This document shows, in pieces, positions 1-9,476 of a stretch of 64,000 bases of DNA. The DNA is from Sergeia podlipaevii. Its lineage: Eukaryota > Euglenozoa > Kinetoplastea > Trypanosomatida > Trypanosomatidae. The stretch lies in contig JASANZ010002268.1 of the NCBI GenBank assembly GCA_030849805.1, positions 86,130 through 150,129 of the forward strand. The letters run 5' to 3'. The first letter of the stretch is position 1; each line of letters starts with the position of its first letter. The translations under genes were made by a program, and so were the position numbers. The notes beneath the pieces are model-generated. The model was not told where the DNA came from, did not search any database, and saw only the letters and a program-made list of their open reading frames with translations.

Positions 1-2558
1 TCCTCCTCCATCTCGTCCGACTCTAGCGCGCGTAATATTTTTCGTATTTTGACCGGGTTGGCCGCCCCAATGATGCTGAGCACCTTCACGGCAGAAAGCG
101 TTACCGACTCCCCCTCCTCTGCCTCAGAGCGGATGATCCTGGCGATGCCTCGGTAAATGTCTGTGTACATCTCCGTGTCTGTGATGGTAAAGCTGGACAA
201 AATTGCCCCAAGCGTCTCCAGCGCAGCCCGCCTGCGCTTCGAGGAGTCGCCGCCGTTGACAATCGTCAGCACCGGTTGAACAAAGAGAGCCACGTCACAG
301 TGATGGCAAGGCCCCGAGTGTTCCAAGATAGACTGAATGAGAGCCAGCAGTGCCATGCTAAATGTGCGTGATATGAAAGGCTGCCGCCGCAAACGCTGCA
401 GCACGACGCTCTCCACCGTGTTGAGGTGAATGAGCAACGAGTTGTGATCTGCACACATGCGCAGCTGCCCCGCCTTGTAGATCGCCTGAGAAATGGACGA
501 GTCCAGAGCGTCAATGTCACGCAACATGTACTCCTGCGAGCGCAGCAGGTGTGAGTGAACTACCGCGGGGTGGAACGGATGCAGTCGGCACAGCAGCACA
601 AGAGACTCCACACGGGCGGCTTCGGTGATATCGTTCCGGGTCATGAAGAGTGATTCGAGATTCTCCTGGAGGCACAAGTAAGGATAAAAGGGAGGAGATA
701 GCTGCTGGAGCACAGAAAGCCGCAGTTCCGGATCACGATCGGCCACCGCCACGTCGAGCAACCGCGCCACAGCATAGCTAACCTCAGCGTTCAGTACCGT
801 ATTCAAAACACCACCACCGCCAGGCGCAATGCCTACGCCGGGGCTAGCGGCCTCGCTGCTATAAACGGTACTGGATGGAAGAGGCGAGGGCGGTGGCGAC
901 GACAGTGGCGAAGACGAGGATACATTTGGAGTGAGAGGAGAAGTGCTGCTTGTAGGGCTGACCGCGACACCGGCTTGCTGTAAAATCACCAAGCACAAAG
1001 ACACTACAGTGCTGATAGCGGTATGACGCACATTACTGCTGTCATGGAACATGAGCACCACCGTGTCACGTAATTGCGTTGTGCGGCCGAGTGTCACCAA
1101 AAGCGGTAGGGATCGAATCAGCACAGGCTCTGGTCTATTGGACGAGAGGTTAATGCGTAGCTGCTGAAATTCTGGCCGCCGAAGATTGTTGCGACTGCCC
1201 ATGAACTTCAGTAACGCATTGAGCTTGCCAAAGTTGACGTACTCGGGGTCTAGTCGCATAAATTCCTCGATAAGTCGATAAATCGGGTGCATCGAGGTAT
1301 CCCCATAGCGTGCGCGAATTAAAGAGAGCACATCGAATAGGCTCTTCATGTACGGCAGTCGATCAATGCACAGTTTGATCGCCTCCACACACTGCAATAC
1401 TCGTTGGATGCCGTTTTCACTGTCGAGCATCTCGGTTAATACCGCCAGAACCTGTGTCACCACCGCCTGCTCGTCGTTAGCTAAGTAATACAAAAATCTA
1501 TTTGCGACCCTATTATATAGATCCTCATGATCAGCAAGCAGCACATACATGACTCTTCCAGTGGTGTACGCCGCCAAACTCCTGGTGTCCACAGAAAACA
1601 CACCCCAGTCCCGCTCTGTTAAAAAACTACATATCGCGGCGTAGTTCCATGTTGCACTACAAAACGGAGGTGAAGTGGCGATGCCTGCGATGAGGGAAAG
1701 CACGCCTACTAGCTGGTCCTCTCCCGTGACTGTGGCAATATATTGGTTTATCTGCTCCACAATGCCGCTCACCAGCTGGGGCGTCACCTCGTAGCAGTTT
1801 TCCTCGACCATATGTGTGACAAGACTAATGAGAGCTTTGCGGAGCCACGTGCTCTGACTCTCCATGGCATGCTGCAGGAGAAGCAGTGGAGAACACGACA
1901 CAGTCAGAGTCTCTAGCAGAGTTGGATTCTGTTTGACCAAAGAAGAAACCATAGAAACTACCTTGACAAGCACCTCACAGCACGCCGCGCGCACATTAAC
2001 GTCGGGATTGCTGAATGTGGCGTTGATCAAGTACTGCAGATGTTCACCAAGTATCTCAGTGGTGGTGCGCATGTTCTCTTGTAACACTTCTCCAATTACG
2101 GTAGCAATGACGGCGCAGTCCTGCTCAATGGTAGACCGCACAGCTTGGCGCAGAAGTATCTCCAGGCACCTACTGCGCTTGTCGTGCTGGTCCTTCCATT
2201 TGATATCTAGTAACACGCGTAAGGCACGGCAGCCCTTATCAATTGAGTTGGAAAATGTGTTCTCCACCAGCGAGAGGAGCTGCTCCTGCAGAACCTCATT
2301 GCTGCTGATTTCGTCGGCATGTGCAAAGGAGGTATCCATGAACGCACTCAAGCACTCCTCTACGCGCAGCTGACGGGACTCAGGGGCACTGTGAAGATTC
2401 ATAAGAATCGCCTTCATCTGTTGGCCCAGCGCAGTCGTGCTATCATTCCCCGGCATAAACTTTGGCATCGCCCCACTCGTTGTTGGGCTTCCCGGTATGG
2501 TGCCACATGCAACGGCATCATCGGGTGTGAACTGAACTGTGGATATACTAGTATTCAT
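1..2558 (-). CDS. TOR-family PI3K-related kinase, N-terminal part
   Basis: This is the first 852 codons of a larger gene that runs off the left edge; the frame is open from the ATG at 2558 to base 1. The product is built of helical (HEAT-like) repeats. I see two stretches that line up with human mTOR as I remember it. One is a DPELR...ENLESLF...ND block near residues 610-650, matching DPDIR...ENLQALF...ND. The other is a KRRAALETLGAIL...KVLSIIGAANPVKI block near residues 785-845, matching the mTOR segment that ends LGALDPYK. TOR kinases are giant nutrient- and stress-sensing Ser/Thr kinases that control growth. The FAT, kinase and FATC domains must lie left of this window, so activity cannot be judged. 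Trypanosomatids have several TOR paralogues and I cannot say which this is. A Ser/Pro-rich insert lies near residues 535-560. Confidence 0.82.
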   Translation of the reverse strand, partial: MNTSISTVQFTPDDAVACGTIPGSPTTSGAMPKFMPGNDSTTALGQQMKAILMNLHSAPESRQLRVEECLSAFMDTSFAHADEISSNEVLQEQLLSLVENTFSNSIDKGCRALRVLLDIKWKDQHDKRSRCLEILLRQAVRSTIEQDCAVIATVIGEVLQENMRTTTEILGEHLQYLINATFSNPDVNVRAACCEVLVKVVSMVSSLVKQNPTLLETLTVSCSPLLLLQHAMESQSTWLRKALISLVTHMVEENCYEVTPQLVSGIVEQINQYIATVTGEDQLVGVLSLIAGIATSPPFCSATWNYAAICSFLTERDWGVFSVDTRSLAAYTTGRVMYVLLADHEDLYNRVANRFLYYLANDEQAVVTQVLAVLTEMLDSENGIQRVLQCVEAIKLCIDRLPYMKSLFDVLSLIRARYGDTSMHPIYRLIEEFMRLDPEYVNFGKLNALLKFMGSRNNLRRPEFQQLRINLSSNRPEPVLIRSLPLLVTLGRTTQLRDTVVLMFHDSSNVRHTAISTVVSLCLVILQQAGVAVSPTSSTSPLTPNVSSSSPLSSPPPSPLPSSTVYSSEAASPGVGIAPGGGGVLNTVLNAEVSYAVARLLDVAVADRDPELRLSVLQQLSPPFYPYLCLQENLESLFMTRNDITEAARVESLVLLCRLHPFHPAVVHSHLLRSQEYMLRDIDALDSSISQAIYKAGQLRMCADHNSLLIHLNTVESVVLQRLRRQPFISRTFSMALLALIQSILEHSGPCHHCDVALFVQPVLTIVNGGDSSKRRRAALETLGAILSSFTITDTEMYTDIYRGIARIIRSEAEEGESVTLSAVKVLSIIGAANPVKIRKILRALESDEMEE

Positions 2559-3004
2559 TATTGTCTAGAAATAATTATTACGCCTCTCTCTCTCTCTCTC
2601 TGTGTGCTTGTATGTATGTTGCTCGTAATCACAATGTCTCAGCGCAGCAACTAGTAATAAGAAGAGAGAAAACAATATTGGCAATACGTAGTATGTTTGG
2701 GTTATGCAAGCACGAATGATACGTGTGCAGACGAGGAAAAACCGATACAAAGAACAAACTCGGTATATCTAACTAATTACGGTATCACCTACAAGACCAA
2801 AGAAAAAAAAAAATGAAAAATGGTGACCCTTTTCTCTCTTTTATGCTTTTCTCCTCTACGTTTATATAAAACGTGTTGTGTATTGGGACTGCCTTTTAAT
2901 TATTAATATTACTAAAGAAGAGAGAAAAATTCAAAACCGTTACAACAGATAAGATGGTAAAAAAATATAAAACCTCCGCGTGCTCCACTAAGGCGTTGTG
3001 TGTA

Positions 3005-3042
<38 letters not shown>

Positions 3043-3535
3043 TGTGTGTGATCAACAGTATTTGCTACAACACAGGCAGGCTGCTACAAAACAACAGGAA
3101 AAACAACAAGAGAAAAAGAAAAGAGACAAGACACCAAATAGTAATATATACTGAATGAAAGCAAACCTACATACCCATGTGATACTCTATCAACGCCAAA
3201 AAATAGGCCTAGCAATGGCATATATTGGTAGTCTGGTTTCAATATTTTTTAAAACGCGTATGTACGAATTCGTTGAAGTTGCCCGTAAAAGAGATAAGTC
3301 TCCTGATGGAGGTATATACAGCTCACCCTGTAATAAAGTGTATGGGTTGTAAAGCGTAACATGCAAATGGTTGCTGGTGTGTGAGAAGTGTGGTGTACCC
3401 TCCCTTGACGGATTGCACACGGAATGCTCATTTTCTTTCTGTTCCCCTCTGCTCTTCTCCCCCTCCCCCCCCTCTCAACCATATAGAGCGGGCATTGAAT
3501 ATCCCAGAAGAAAGAAAAAGGTCCAACATATATTT
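2559..3535. other. Intergenic spacer, TOR / BPI-like gene
   Basis: AT-rich spacer of about 1 kb. It holds a CT run at 2584-2601, an A-run near 2803, a long TG dinucleotide tract at 3009-3050 and a pyrimidine run near 3455-3475. It should contain the 3' UTR of the BPI-like mRNA and the trans-splice signals of the TOR gene. No gene is supported. Confidence 0.7.
3009..3050. repeat. TG dinucleotide microsatellite
   Basis: About 16 consecutive TG units followed by an interrupted copy, in the spacer after the BPI-like gene. Probably length-polymorphic. Confidence 0.9.
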
Positions 3536-5245
3536 TTACACATGCAATTCAAAATGCGAAGTCCGAAACAAGCCAAAATCAATCCCTAAGGTCAGTGTAT
3601 CCTCAGCCTCCATGTATAGCACGCCGTGGTACAGAAAAAAGGGAAGACGCGCAGGGCTGTCAAGGTTTGCAAGTGGAATGGCCACATCGTTTATAAACTG
3701 CTGCACGTCGTGAGTGAGTTGCACAACGTCCATCTCTCCCATATTAGAAGCAAGTACTTCCAGCGAGAAGTCCTGAAGCGGCTGCAAGCAGTATTGCAGC
3801 TGATTTGCTAGAGGACCAGCAAAATACAAATCTCTTACGGAAGCAGAAATGTTAAATGCAAACACGCCTAGAGAAATGCTGGTATCATTCGTGCTACTGC
3901 TGCTCACAGTGCATAGAGCCCCACCGTACTCTGAGCAGAGCGCCATAGAAAGTGGATACACCACAAGTCCTCGCAAACGCATCGTGTGCAACAGCTCATC
4001 GACGTGCATTCCTGGTGGAGGCACCATGTTCACTGCCACCACAACCCTTGCCCCCTCCACCGCAATTGAATGATTGGCTCCGTAGGACACCGTGGGGCCC
4101 TCTGCCAAGACGGTGACAACTTCGAAACTACAGTTGCTACAGAGCGCGTAGGCCTCAGGAAAAACAACTTCGATGATGGAAGTGTTCAAGTCTGGTATTT
4201 GTTGAACGTACGCAGCGTTGTGTACCACGTCACTTCGCAGGAACTGTGTGATACTGTTCTGAGGAAGCTCGAGGGCAATCTGACGGTCAGGCAGCTCCTC
4301 CTTACTCTCCTGAAGATGCTGTTGCTGCTGCTGTGTAGCTACCTGCTTGATGTTGTCGCTGGCATTTTCTGGGCTCTTCTTCTTGGACTGGATGAGGTCT
4401 GCAGTAAAGCTAATACGATCTGGTGTAACGTGCGGATCTTCCGCAAGCACCACACGAGACTCGTCAGAAAATCTATTCGCAGCGGTGTTCACCTTGGCAG
4501 CCAACTCCTTGGGCAGTCGCTCCTTCACCTTCCGTACAACCAATTCATCTACCTGGCCTATAAAAAACTGGATGATGCTCTGTGCAATGTTGCACATTGT
4601 AGAGTCCAGCTTGTGGGTAAAGGCAAAGGGGCCCCAGTCTACAGCCGCCTCATCCACCACAACGCGCACCGTTCCGTTTTGAGGCAGCGCGACCACTCGC
4701 ACAGGGAGATGGATGCTTGTGTTGTCAATGGTCACATTAAACGTGCCCACGCAGGTGGAGAGGAGCACCTTGGCGTGAAACACGGTGTCAGGGATCTTCA
4801 GCGCCACACTTTCGGCGTAGACAGTGATGCCTTCGTTGTTTGTAGAGTTCTCAGTAGGAAACGGGGTAGCGAGTGCCACGCTAAGTTTCTTCATGGAGAA
4901 ATCCTGTAAAACCATTGCATCCACACGAACTGAATCCATGGCCTGTGGGGGAATAGTAATCGTGGTCGCCCTCTCCACGATCACAGGAAGCAGCATGCGG
5001 AGCACGCCGTTGAGAAAGAGCAAGTTAAAGGCCGCTCGCACAGGCGCCTTCATCGGAATGTCTGAAAGTGCAGTGGCTTGTAAAGAATATAAATCAGCGG
5101 AAAACATGATCCTGTTAGGTGAAAGAACATAACAAGAGACAACAACAACAAGCACAGCTATGGAAATCGTGACGGCAATGGTAGCATTCCTTGCCACGCC
5201 ACAGCAGCAGCGGCTGAGGCCTTTGTGTTGCTCTCCAAACTTCAT
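3536..5245 (-). CDS. BPI/ESAG5-like single-pass membrane protein (putative lipid binding)
   Basis: 569 aa. A short N-terminal tail with a CCC triplet (residues 13-15, possible acylation site) leads to one strong membrane segment (about 21-42). The remaining 520 residues would be luminal or extracellular, fitting roughly nine N-glycosylation sequons. The next 200 residues show the alternating hydrophobic pattern of a BPI/LBP (TULIP) domain. They include a 'vdwgpfaf...MCNIAQSII' segment and a 'VVRKVKERLPKELAAKV' helix like the end of a BPI N-terminal barrel. A Q-rich linker follows near 305-315, then a second barrel-like half. Trypanosomatids have a known BPI-like family, ESAG5 and its relatives, which I take to be the best match. 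A lipid or membrane role is inferred from the fold only. The ATG at 5245 precedes the membrane segment directly and is the natural start. Confidence 0.5.
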   Translation of the reverse strand: MKFGEQHKGLSRCCCGVARNATIAVTISIAVLVVVVSCYVLSPNRIMFSADLYSLQATALSDIPMKAPVRAAFNLLFLNGVLRMLLPVIVERATTITIPPQAMDSVRVDAMVLQDFSMKKLSVALATPFPTENSTNNEGITVYAESVALKIPDTVFHAKVLLSTCVGTFNVTIDNTSIHLPVRVVALPQNGTVRVVVDEAAVDWGPFAFTHKLDSTMCNIAQSIIQFFIGQVDELVVRKVKERLPKELAAKVNTAANRFSDESRVVLAEDPHVTPDRISFTADLIQSKKKSPENASDNIKQVATQQQQQHLQESKEELPDRQIALELPQNSITQFLRSDVVHNAAYVQQIPDLNTSIIEVVFPEAYALCSNCSFEVVTVLAEGPTVSYGANHSIAVEGARVVVAVNMVPPPGMHVDELLHTMRLRGLVVYPLSMALCSEYGGALCTVSSSSTNDTSISLGVFAFNISASVRDLYFAGPLANQLQYCLQPLQDFSLEVLASNMGEMDVVQLTHDVQQFINDVAIPLANLDSPARLPFFLYHGVLYMEAEDTLTLGIDFGLFRTSHFELHV

Positions 5246-5867
5246 CTATATATATAAAAAGATGACAATAGGAAGTATATAAATATTTTAAAAAGTGCAA
5301 GCAGCCGTAAAGAAAAAAAAAAACGAGATGAGAAGAGATGTGCAGATGTATGCTACTATCAAGCTTCCAGCTACTTGTTTGATACACCAAAAACACATTT
5401 TAAAAGAAGAATACAAAGGCAAAAAAAAAAGATATTGAAATAAAAAAAAGTCGAACAGTAGAAACTTAATCTCATGATCCCGCACGCTCAGCAGGGGAAA
5501 AGATAGCATCTATGAAACAAATGTTTTCTTCTTGTTCATTTTCCTTTCCTTCCTTTTCCTTTGTTGTTGCGACTTTTGCCGCTTTGTGGAGATAGTGCCA
5601 GATGGCAAGTAGTAACGCATTCCTGCAATTGCGAAGCCAGTCGTCTACTGATTATGTAAGCAACAGCAACAAAAAAAAGATAACTACAATAGCAAGCAAA
5701 CAAAGTAAAAAAAAGGGGGAAAAAGCACACAGAGGAGAGAAAGAGAAAAAAAACAGTATATAAACTATACTACATTATCCGCTTCGTACGTACAAAGTTT
5801 AAGACGCACATACCGCAGAGTGTTTTATCTTGTTTATGATAATATATGCCCTGCCCTTCTCCTCCTT
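5246..5867. other. Intergenic spacer
   Basis: AT-rich, with A-runs near 5310, 5420 and 5745 on the plus strand (pyrimidine tracts for the minus-strand genes). No gene, RNA or clear repeat is visible. Confidence 0.7.
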
Positions 5868-7316
5868 TCAAGAAGCATCGTTAGGCAAAGGGGTTAAGCC
5901 GCCATAACTGCGAGGTGTTACACCTGTAGCATACTGAAGTATTCTGCACCGAAGTGCCCCTTCACAATGTGGCGCGTTGGAACGCGTCTCAGTCTTCCCC
6001 TCTTTGGCATTCACAGCATTCCATGCGAAGCACGCACTCGTCAAGGCACCATCTCTCTCCTCACTGTCAAGCAGCCGCATCACCGAGGTGGAGTCCCGGC
6101 TCATCACTTCTTCTTCTTCCTCTTCCCCTTCATCTCCTCTTGCCAGTTTCCCTGCAACGCGACGGACGATCTCGGTGAGAATGCGCAGCGAGTCGTCTTG
6201 TGCATTGGGCTGCATGTAGTCTTCCACAAGCACAGCATTGCGGGGCTGCCGCATCACCGATACTGGGTTGTTCTCAAGCACAAGTACACGCTCAGCGGGA
6301 CGGCCTAGCGCGCGCAGGTCCTTCACGCAGTCGGCCGCGCCATCATACCAGCGACGGTGTCGGCTGATGATGTGTTGGAACCAGCAGGTCCGTCCACAGA
6401 CCTTAGCAATGGCATGCAAGATGGGATTGACATACTGTGGCACACCAGCAGTCCACACTACTAGCTCGCACCTAAGCTCCGCGCACGTGTCGACAAGCTC
6501 ACGTGTGAAGGGTCGAATATAAATGGGTCCGCTGCGAGCAGACACAAGCGTCTCGTCCAAGTCAAGAACAACAGTGAGTGGTGCAAGAGGTACGCCCAGC
6601 GCTGAGGGTCGCAGTGCTGGGAGCAGCCTCTGCTTCTTCTTCTCCTTCCTACCCCGTGCCGTCTCTATGTCTTTCTTCTTTCTATTCTTTTCTATTCTAA
6701 AACTCTCTCTGAGAGGCTGTGGCGTAAGCAGAGATCTAGACGCAGGAGAAACCGCAGCGGTAGTCTCCTCGGCCGTCTCCTGTAGCACCTGTGAAGATAC
6801 CACACGGCGCAGTTGTGGTGCTGGTGAAGGCCCAGGAGCGGCAGTTCGCCGCTCCTTCTTCGCAGTTTGACGCCGAGACAGCGTGCGGGCTGGGGTTGCA
6901 CACACAAAGGGTGAAAACGCAAGTGCTGCGCATGGGTCCATCTCGTCCTCGCTCTCGTCTGAGTCCTCAGAGGCCAGCAAGTAGTCTTGAATGGTATCGT
7001 TTACCAAGTCAAAATCGGAGAATACAGAATCGCCGTCGTACGCGCTCATGCTCTCAAAGATGTCATCGCTACTGCTGCCACTACCTGTACATTGCTCATC
7101 CACGATCATCGAGGCGGCAATGTCCAGCTGCTGTTGAGACATGTAATGGGCTCCGTTTACAGCAGCTCCGCTGGCAAAGGACTGCACAGACACGGACGGC
7201 CGCAGCCCACGGCGCTGGAAGCGACCCCTACCCCTGTTCGCCGCACTGGCAGAAAGTGCACGGCGTCGTGATAGCCCGCCGGCCCCCTTCCCGGCGCTAG
7301 GGCGGATGAAGCTCAT
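5868..7316 (-). CDS. FCP1/SCP-like HAD phosphatase
   Basis: 482 aa. The first 240 residues are Ser/Arg/Glu-rich and probably disordered. A C-terminal HAD domain of the NLI-interacting-factor/CTD-phosphatase type starts near residue 247. It has the catalytic motif D252-L-D254-E-T and a WTAG segment (motif II region). The lysine segment VKDLRALGR and a final NAV-x-VEDY stretch also match small CTD phosphatases. In the family, the first Asp forms a phospho-enzyme intermediate and substrates are phospho-Ser proteins such as the RNA polymerase II CTD. Trypanosomatid Pol II lacks canonical heptads, so the substrate is open. The usual V-D-N-S-P of motif III reads L-E-N-N-P here, an Asp-to-Glu change that may alter activity. 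A Glu run lies near residue 400, and the last 80 residues have no recognised domain. Confidence 0.8.
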   Translation of the reverse strand: MSFIRPSAGKGAGGLSRRRALSASAANRGRGRFQRRGLRPSVSVQSFASGAAVNGAHYMSQQQLDIAASMIVDEQCTGSGSSSDDIFESMSAYDGDSVFSDFDLVNDTIQDYLLASEDSDESEDEMDPCAALAFSPFVCATPARTLSRRQTAKKERRTAAPGPSPAPQLRRVVSSQVLQETAEETTAAVSPASRSLLTPQPLRESFRIEKNRKKKDIETARGRKEKKKQRLLPALRPSALGVPLAPLTVVLDLDETLVSARSGPIYIRPFTRELVDTCAELRCELVVWTAGVPQYVNPILHAIAKVCGRTCWFQHIISRHRRWYDGAADCVKDLRALGRPAERVLVLENNPVSVMRQPRNAVLVEDYMQPNAQDDSLRILTEIVRRVAGKLARGDEGEEEEEEVMSRDSTSVMRLLDSEERDGALTSACFAWNAVNAKEGKTETRSNAPHCEGALRCRILQYATGVTPRSYGGLTPLPNDAS

Positions 7317-8066
7317 GGCACGTGTGCTCCTCTTGCCGCCTCTACTGCAAGCACCACTGAAAGGAGCGCTCTACACGAATATGCACCAGTTACTCCTATA
7401 CAATATTCCCCTCTTCCTCTCTCTCCGACAGCCCTCGGTGATTGCAAACGCTTCACAGGAAGTTTTTTCTTCTTCGTTTTCGCTTTTTCGTTTTTTATCG
7501 TATGTATATTTGAGAAGAAATCGCGCTGTGTGGCGTTTCAACGCGATGTGCACTTGGGAACAAAAACAAAATTGACCAAATAGAGATAAGAGACACACAA
7601 CAGTAATAATAGTAATAATAATAATAACATTTATTTGAAACATAAAAGCAATCAACGCAGTGTAAGAGTGACCCGCAGTAGAGATGATCCATCATGCTCT
7701 AATGCATTTTTTTTTTTTGAGATAAGACCCATATACAAAATGTTATTTCTTCGCTAATGCCTAGTATCAGATTGCATGTTGCATTGCAACGTGTGTTAAT
7801 GTATTGATGGAAGAAATAAGGTACTTTCTGTTGTAAATTTAAGAGTACAGAGGAAGGCCGTATGCACCTCCCTCTCAACTACCTTTTCCGGCTCGTAATT
7901 TTTGACTATCCAGCAAATCCAAAAAAAAAAAAAAAATTTCCTGTATCTTCCCTTTTTTTGTGATCCTTCGCGCCGCGTTTTTCTCTTTCCCCTCCATGTA
8001 GCCCTGCGTAACAGAGAATGAAAAACAAACGAAGAAAAAGTAGCCACATCTCCAAAATGCTGCCGA
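7317..8066. other. Intergenic spacer
   Basis: AT-rich. Contains an AAT trinucleotide run (about 7603-7627), a 16-A run (7921-7936) and a short perfect inverted repeat at 7778-7790 (GTTGCA-T-TGCAAC). No gene is supported. Confidence 0.7.
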
Positions 8067-9476
8067 TCAGTAAAGCACTTCAGTGGGTGATTTCGGAAAG
8101 CGCACGCGCACTGTAGTGCCCTTTGGCGTGGCCGAGTACACGTCAATGGAGCCTCCCCAAGTGTCCATGTACACCTTCGATGTCGGCAAACCAACGCCAA
8201 ATCCTCCCAGGTGACTCTCGTAGTGATCGCTGGTGGTCCAGCCAAAACGCCAAATGTCTCTTGCATGACCAGCGGGGATGCCGCCTGCCTCGTCAACAAA
8301 GTCGACCACTACCCATTCATCACTGACTGCGTAGCGTACCTGCACCGTGATGTCCGGCAGCACCTTCGACATCGCCACACAGGCGTTCTTCAGAAGCTCA
8401 CGAAAAACGTAGCTCAAGTGGCCTTCAATCGAGTACACGTGCCTGCTGCAGCTCGGATCTGTGTCCGCAGGCGAGACAGTGCTGCCGCTGCGCACGCTGT
8501 AACGGTGAAGATCACGGCTAGAGCTAAGAAGCACACCTTTAGGGGGGTGTGTGAGCAATGAGCTATCCTCTTCAATATCAATCGTAAGAGAGCACCTCTC
8601 AGTTGCCTCCACAAGCTTTGAAAAGATGTCAACGACCACGTTGCCTGCCTGCTGCAGGAGGCCCACCACACTCGTGTCCCCACACACCACGCGCGGATGC
8701 AACTCAGGGCTCACCACATTCATGAGATGCTCATGAATGACACGCCACGCTACGCGGCGACAACAAAAGCAAGAGAACCAACTGTTCACCTCATCAGATC
8801 CAATGGCGGTTTCGTTTACCATGATGTCCAGTAGCGACAACTGAGGCCGCAAGATATCCAGTGCAACGTCAAAAGGAATGTCCTCTAGCACTATATCATC
8901 CTCGCCATCAAGGAGAGAGATAACATCGGCTGATCGTGACTCCCCAGGAACACACTTCGTACTTCCAGAATGCCACTGAAGGGTGCTCGCAGCGCCTGGC
9001 AAACTCCGCGGCGATGAAGCCTGTGCCACACTTGAAGTGGCGCTGGCTTCGTTCGCTGCTATCGTGGACACGCTAGCAGATGTTGATTGTGACGCATCAG
9101 TAGAGTTCGGAAATGATAGCAGAGAAGAAGAAGTACTCAAATTGTTCTCCGCGATGTACTTCGCACCGATGGCCTCGAGCGCAAGACAAAACTTGAACTC
9201 ACGGAGACAGAAAGACTCTACCCACTTGAGGCGAGACGCATTGCGCGAGCGACCCTTCTTTGCAATTGCGGGGTCTCTAAAACATGAGTACCCGTATGCA
9301 GTGCGTATGGCGAGCTCACGTGTGTAAATGGGTATTGTTTCATGTACGGGAAGTGGGCAGTGGCTCATTTTCCGTAAATCCATTGGACTTCGTGGCATGT
9401 CTAAGTAACGCTGGAGGGCAGAATTACATCGCCTGTCTATCGCTCTGATAATCACATCATGTGTATGCAGAGGCAT
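8067..9476 (-). CDS. Mitochondrial PDK/BCKDK-type protein kinase
   Basis: 469 aa, near the usual 400-450 aa of the family. The N-terminal helical part has the PDK/BCKDK pattern (MSHCPLPVHETIPIYTREL near residues 38-56). The C-terminal GHKL ATPase domain has an N-box (ELLKNA, about 355-360), a G1 box (DEAGGIP, about 396-402) and a G2 box (LGGFGVGLP, about 422-430). A terminal GTTVRVRFP strand follows. These atypical Ser kinases inactivate pyruvate or branched-chain 2-oxoacid dehydrogenase in the mitochondrial matrix. Which complex this one controls cannot be read from the sequence. The G1 box is DEAGG rather than the common DxGGG. A Ser/Ala-rich insert (about 115-165) is extra compared with animal enzymes. 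An AG at 9487-9488 lies 10 nt before the ATG, consistent with this start. Confidence 0.82.
   Translation of the reverse strand: MPLHTHDVIIRAIDRRCNSALQRYLDMPRSPMDLRKMSHCPLPVHETIPIYTRELAIRTAYGYSCFRDPAIAKKGRSRNASRLKWVESFCLREFKFCLALEAIGAKYIAENNLSTSSSLLSFPNSTDASQSTSASVSTIAANEASATSSVAQASSPRSLPGAASTLQWHSGSTKCVPGESRSADVISLLDGEDDIVLEDIPFDVALDILRPQLSLLDIMVNETAIGSDEVNSWFSCFCCRRVAWRVIHEHLMNVVSPELHPRVVCGDTSVVGLLQQAGNVVVDIFSKLVEATERCSLTIDIEEDSSLLTHPPKGVLLSSSRDLHRYSVRSGSTVSPADTDPSCSRHVYSIEGHLSYVFRELLKNACVAMSKVLPDITVQVRYAVSDEWVVVDFVDEAGGIPAGHARDIWRFGWTTSDHYESHLGGFGVGLPTSKVYMDTWGGSIDVYSATPKGTTVRVRFPKSPTEVLY

Noticed and set aside
2998..3050. CRISPR or tandem-array reading of the repetitive TG region and other microsatellites
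   Set aside because: They are simple dinucleotide runs without spacers, ordinary for trypanosomatid spacers.
4070..4909. A 279-codon plus-strand frame opposite the BPI-like gene
   Set aside because: No domain pattern, and it overlaps a minus-strand gene with a membrane segment, glycosylation sites and fold-like periodicity.
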